In this document: positions 36,497 to 37,443 of the stretch, piece after piece
Position numbering within the stretch: position 1 is the first letter of the stretch
How the letters are laid out: each line of letters starts with the position of its first letter
Notes under the pieces: model-generated
Databases searched by the model: none
The model's input: only the letters and a program-made list of their open reading frames with translations
What the model was told of the DNA's origin: nothing
Source: an uncultured Methylophilaceae bacterium
GTDB lineage: Bacteria > Pseudomonadota > Gammaproteobacteria > Burkholderiales > Methylophilaceae
Length of the DNA stretch: 37,443 bases
Assembly: GCA_903909015.1 (NCBI GenBank)
Contig: CAIVUE010000132.1
Location: 1 to 37,443 of the forward strand
Reading direction: 5' to 3'
Position numbers and translations under genes: made by a program

Positions 36497-37443
36497 CTAT
36501 TGATTCACTAACTTTTGAACGACCAAGCTACCCACCATATCACCTTGAACATTCACTGCTGTACGGAAGGTATCAAGTAATCTATCTATCGGCAATAAAA
36601 TGGCAATGGCTTCAGCGGGTAAGCCAACTGACTGCAATACCATTACCATGGTAACCATCCCAGCACTAGGGATGCCAGGTGCACCCATGGCAGCTATCAT
36701 TGCAGTAAAAAAAACGATACATTGTTGTGTAAGGTTTAAATCTATCCCAACAAGGTTAGCAACAAAAAGAGCAGCCGCAGCTTCATACAATGCTGTACCG
36801 TCCATATTAATAGTTGCGCCAAGAGGAATTACAAAACCAGCAATTTCTGGCTTAACGTGCAAATGCTGAGTGCTACAGCGAAGGGTTACTGGAAGTGTTG
36901 CATTACTAGAACTAGTAGCAAAAGCCGTTACCAAAGCTTCTCGCGCGCCTCGCCAAAACCACAGCGGTGATTTGCCAGTAAATAAAAATAAAATTACTGG
37001 CAAAACAACAACTCCATGAAATAAAGTTGTCCCTAAAACTACGAGAATAAATTTACCTAAAGTACCGACCATTGATGCGTCTTGTAAAACGATCAACTTA
37101 AGCAACAAGGCAAAAATTCCCAATGGGGCAAGCCGCATAATCCAGCCAACAATACGCATACAAACTTCTAGCGACTCTTGCAGCAAAGCCAAGATGTTTT
37201 TGTATCGTTCGCCACCCATCACCAGCGCAATACCCAATATCAAAGCAAAGACGACAACTGCAAGCACATTGCCTTGTGAAAGTGCACTAAACGGATTGAT
37301 GAAAATACCATGTAGGAACTGAGCAAAGAAATCAGGCAAGGGCAATTGCTTAGCTTCAAAGCTTTTCATAGCATCAGCAAACATCGCCAAGTGCATGCCA
37401 ACACCAGGTTTGAAATAGTTGCTAGCAAATAATCCAAGAGCAA
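36497..37443 (-). CDS. Dicarboxylate/amino acid:cation symporter (DAACS), 5' end truncated by window edge
   Basis: Listed ORF (to 37396) continues in frame to the window end (ALGLFASNYFKPGVGM...); AFATSSSNATLPVTLRC, IPLGATINMDGTALYEAAAALFVA, GAPGIPSAGMVTMVMVL. Confidence 0.94.
   Translation of the reverse strand, partial: ALGLFASNYFKPGVGMHLAMFADAMKSFEAKQLPLPDFFAQFLHGIFINPFSALSQGNVLAVVVFALILGIALVMGGERYKNILALLQESLEVCMRIVGWIMRLAPLGIFALLLKLIVLQDASMVGTLGKFILVVLGTTLFHGVVVLPVILFLFTGKSPLWFWRGAREALVTAFATSSSNATLPVTLRCSTQHLHVKPEIAGFVIPLGATINMDGTALYEAAAALFVANLVGIDLNLTQQCIVFFTAMIAAMGAPGIPSAGMVTMVMVLQSVGLPAEAIAILLPIDRLLDTFRTAVNVQGDMVGSLVVQKLVNQ

Overview
This 37.4 kb AT-rich window is densely coding and looks like core chromosome of a methylotrophic betaproteobacterium. 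Methylophilaceae is likely, because a truncated ribulose-monophosphate-pathway hexulose-6-phosphate synthase gene lies at the left edge (minus strand, absent from the ORF track). From left to right it encodes:
- a long co-directional minus-strand block: hps, hisC-hisD-hisG, murA, CGFS monothiol glutaredoxin, BolA-like, ABC-2 exporter pair, mlaB-C-D-E-F, ccsA/ccsB (System II cytochrome c maturation) and cytochrome c4
- engB and trmB (overlapping tail-to-tail), a MidA-like methyltransferase, a FolM/PTR1-like SDR, ttcA and topA (Lys/Ala-rich tail)
- a PbpG-type D,D-endopeptidase, a stand-alone gcvH, a helical-repeat protein of unknown function, holC and pepA
- lptF-lptG
- a tight operon of ECF sigma factor, DUF3619-like membrane protein, DUF3106-like 18-residue-repeat protein and RDD protein
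- a CaCA-type exchanger, ampD, an RND efflux pair, a GNAT acetyltransferase and a truncated dicarboxylate symporter
I saw no tRNA, rRNA, CRISPR, phage or transposon signatures. Nothing is an obviously new defence or mobile system. The best candidates for under-described biology are the sigma/DUF3619/DUF3106/RDD module and the ~38-residue helical-repeat protein downstream of holC. Smaller items are a grx-bolA linkage, several perfect inverted repeats in intergenic regions, a 23-bp bidirectional terminator, and tight convergent gene pairs with no visible terminator.
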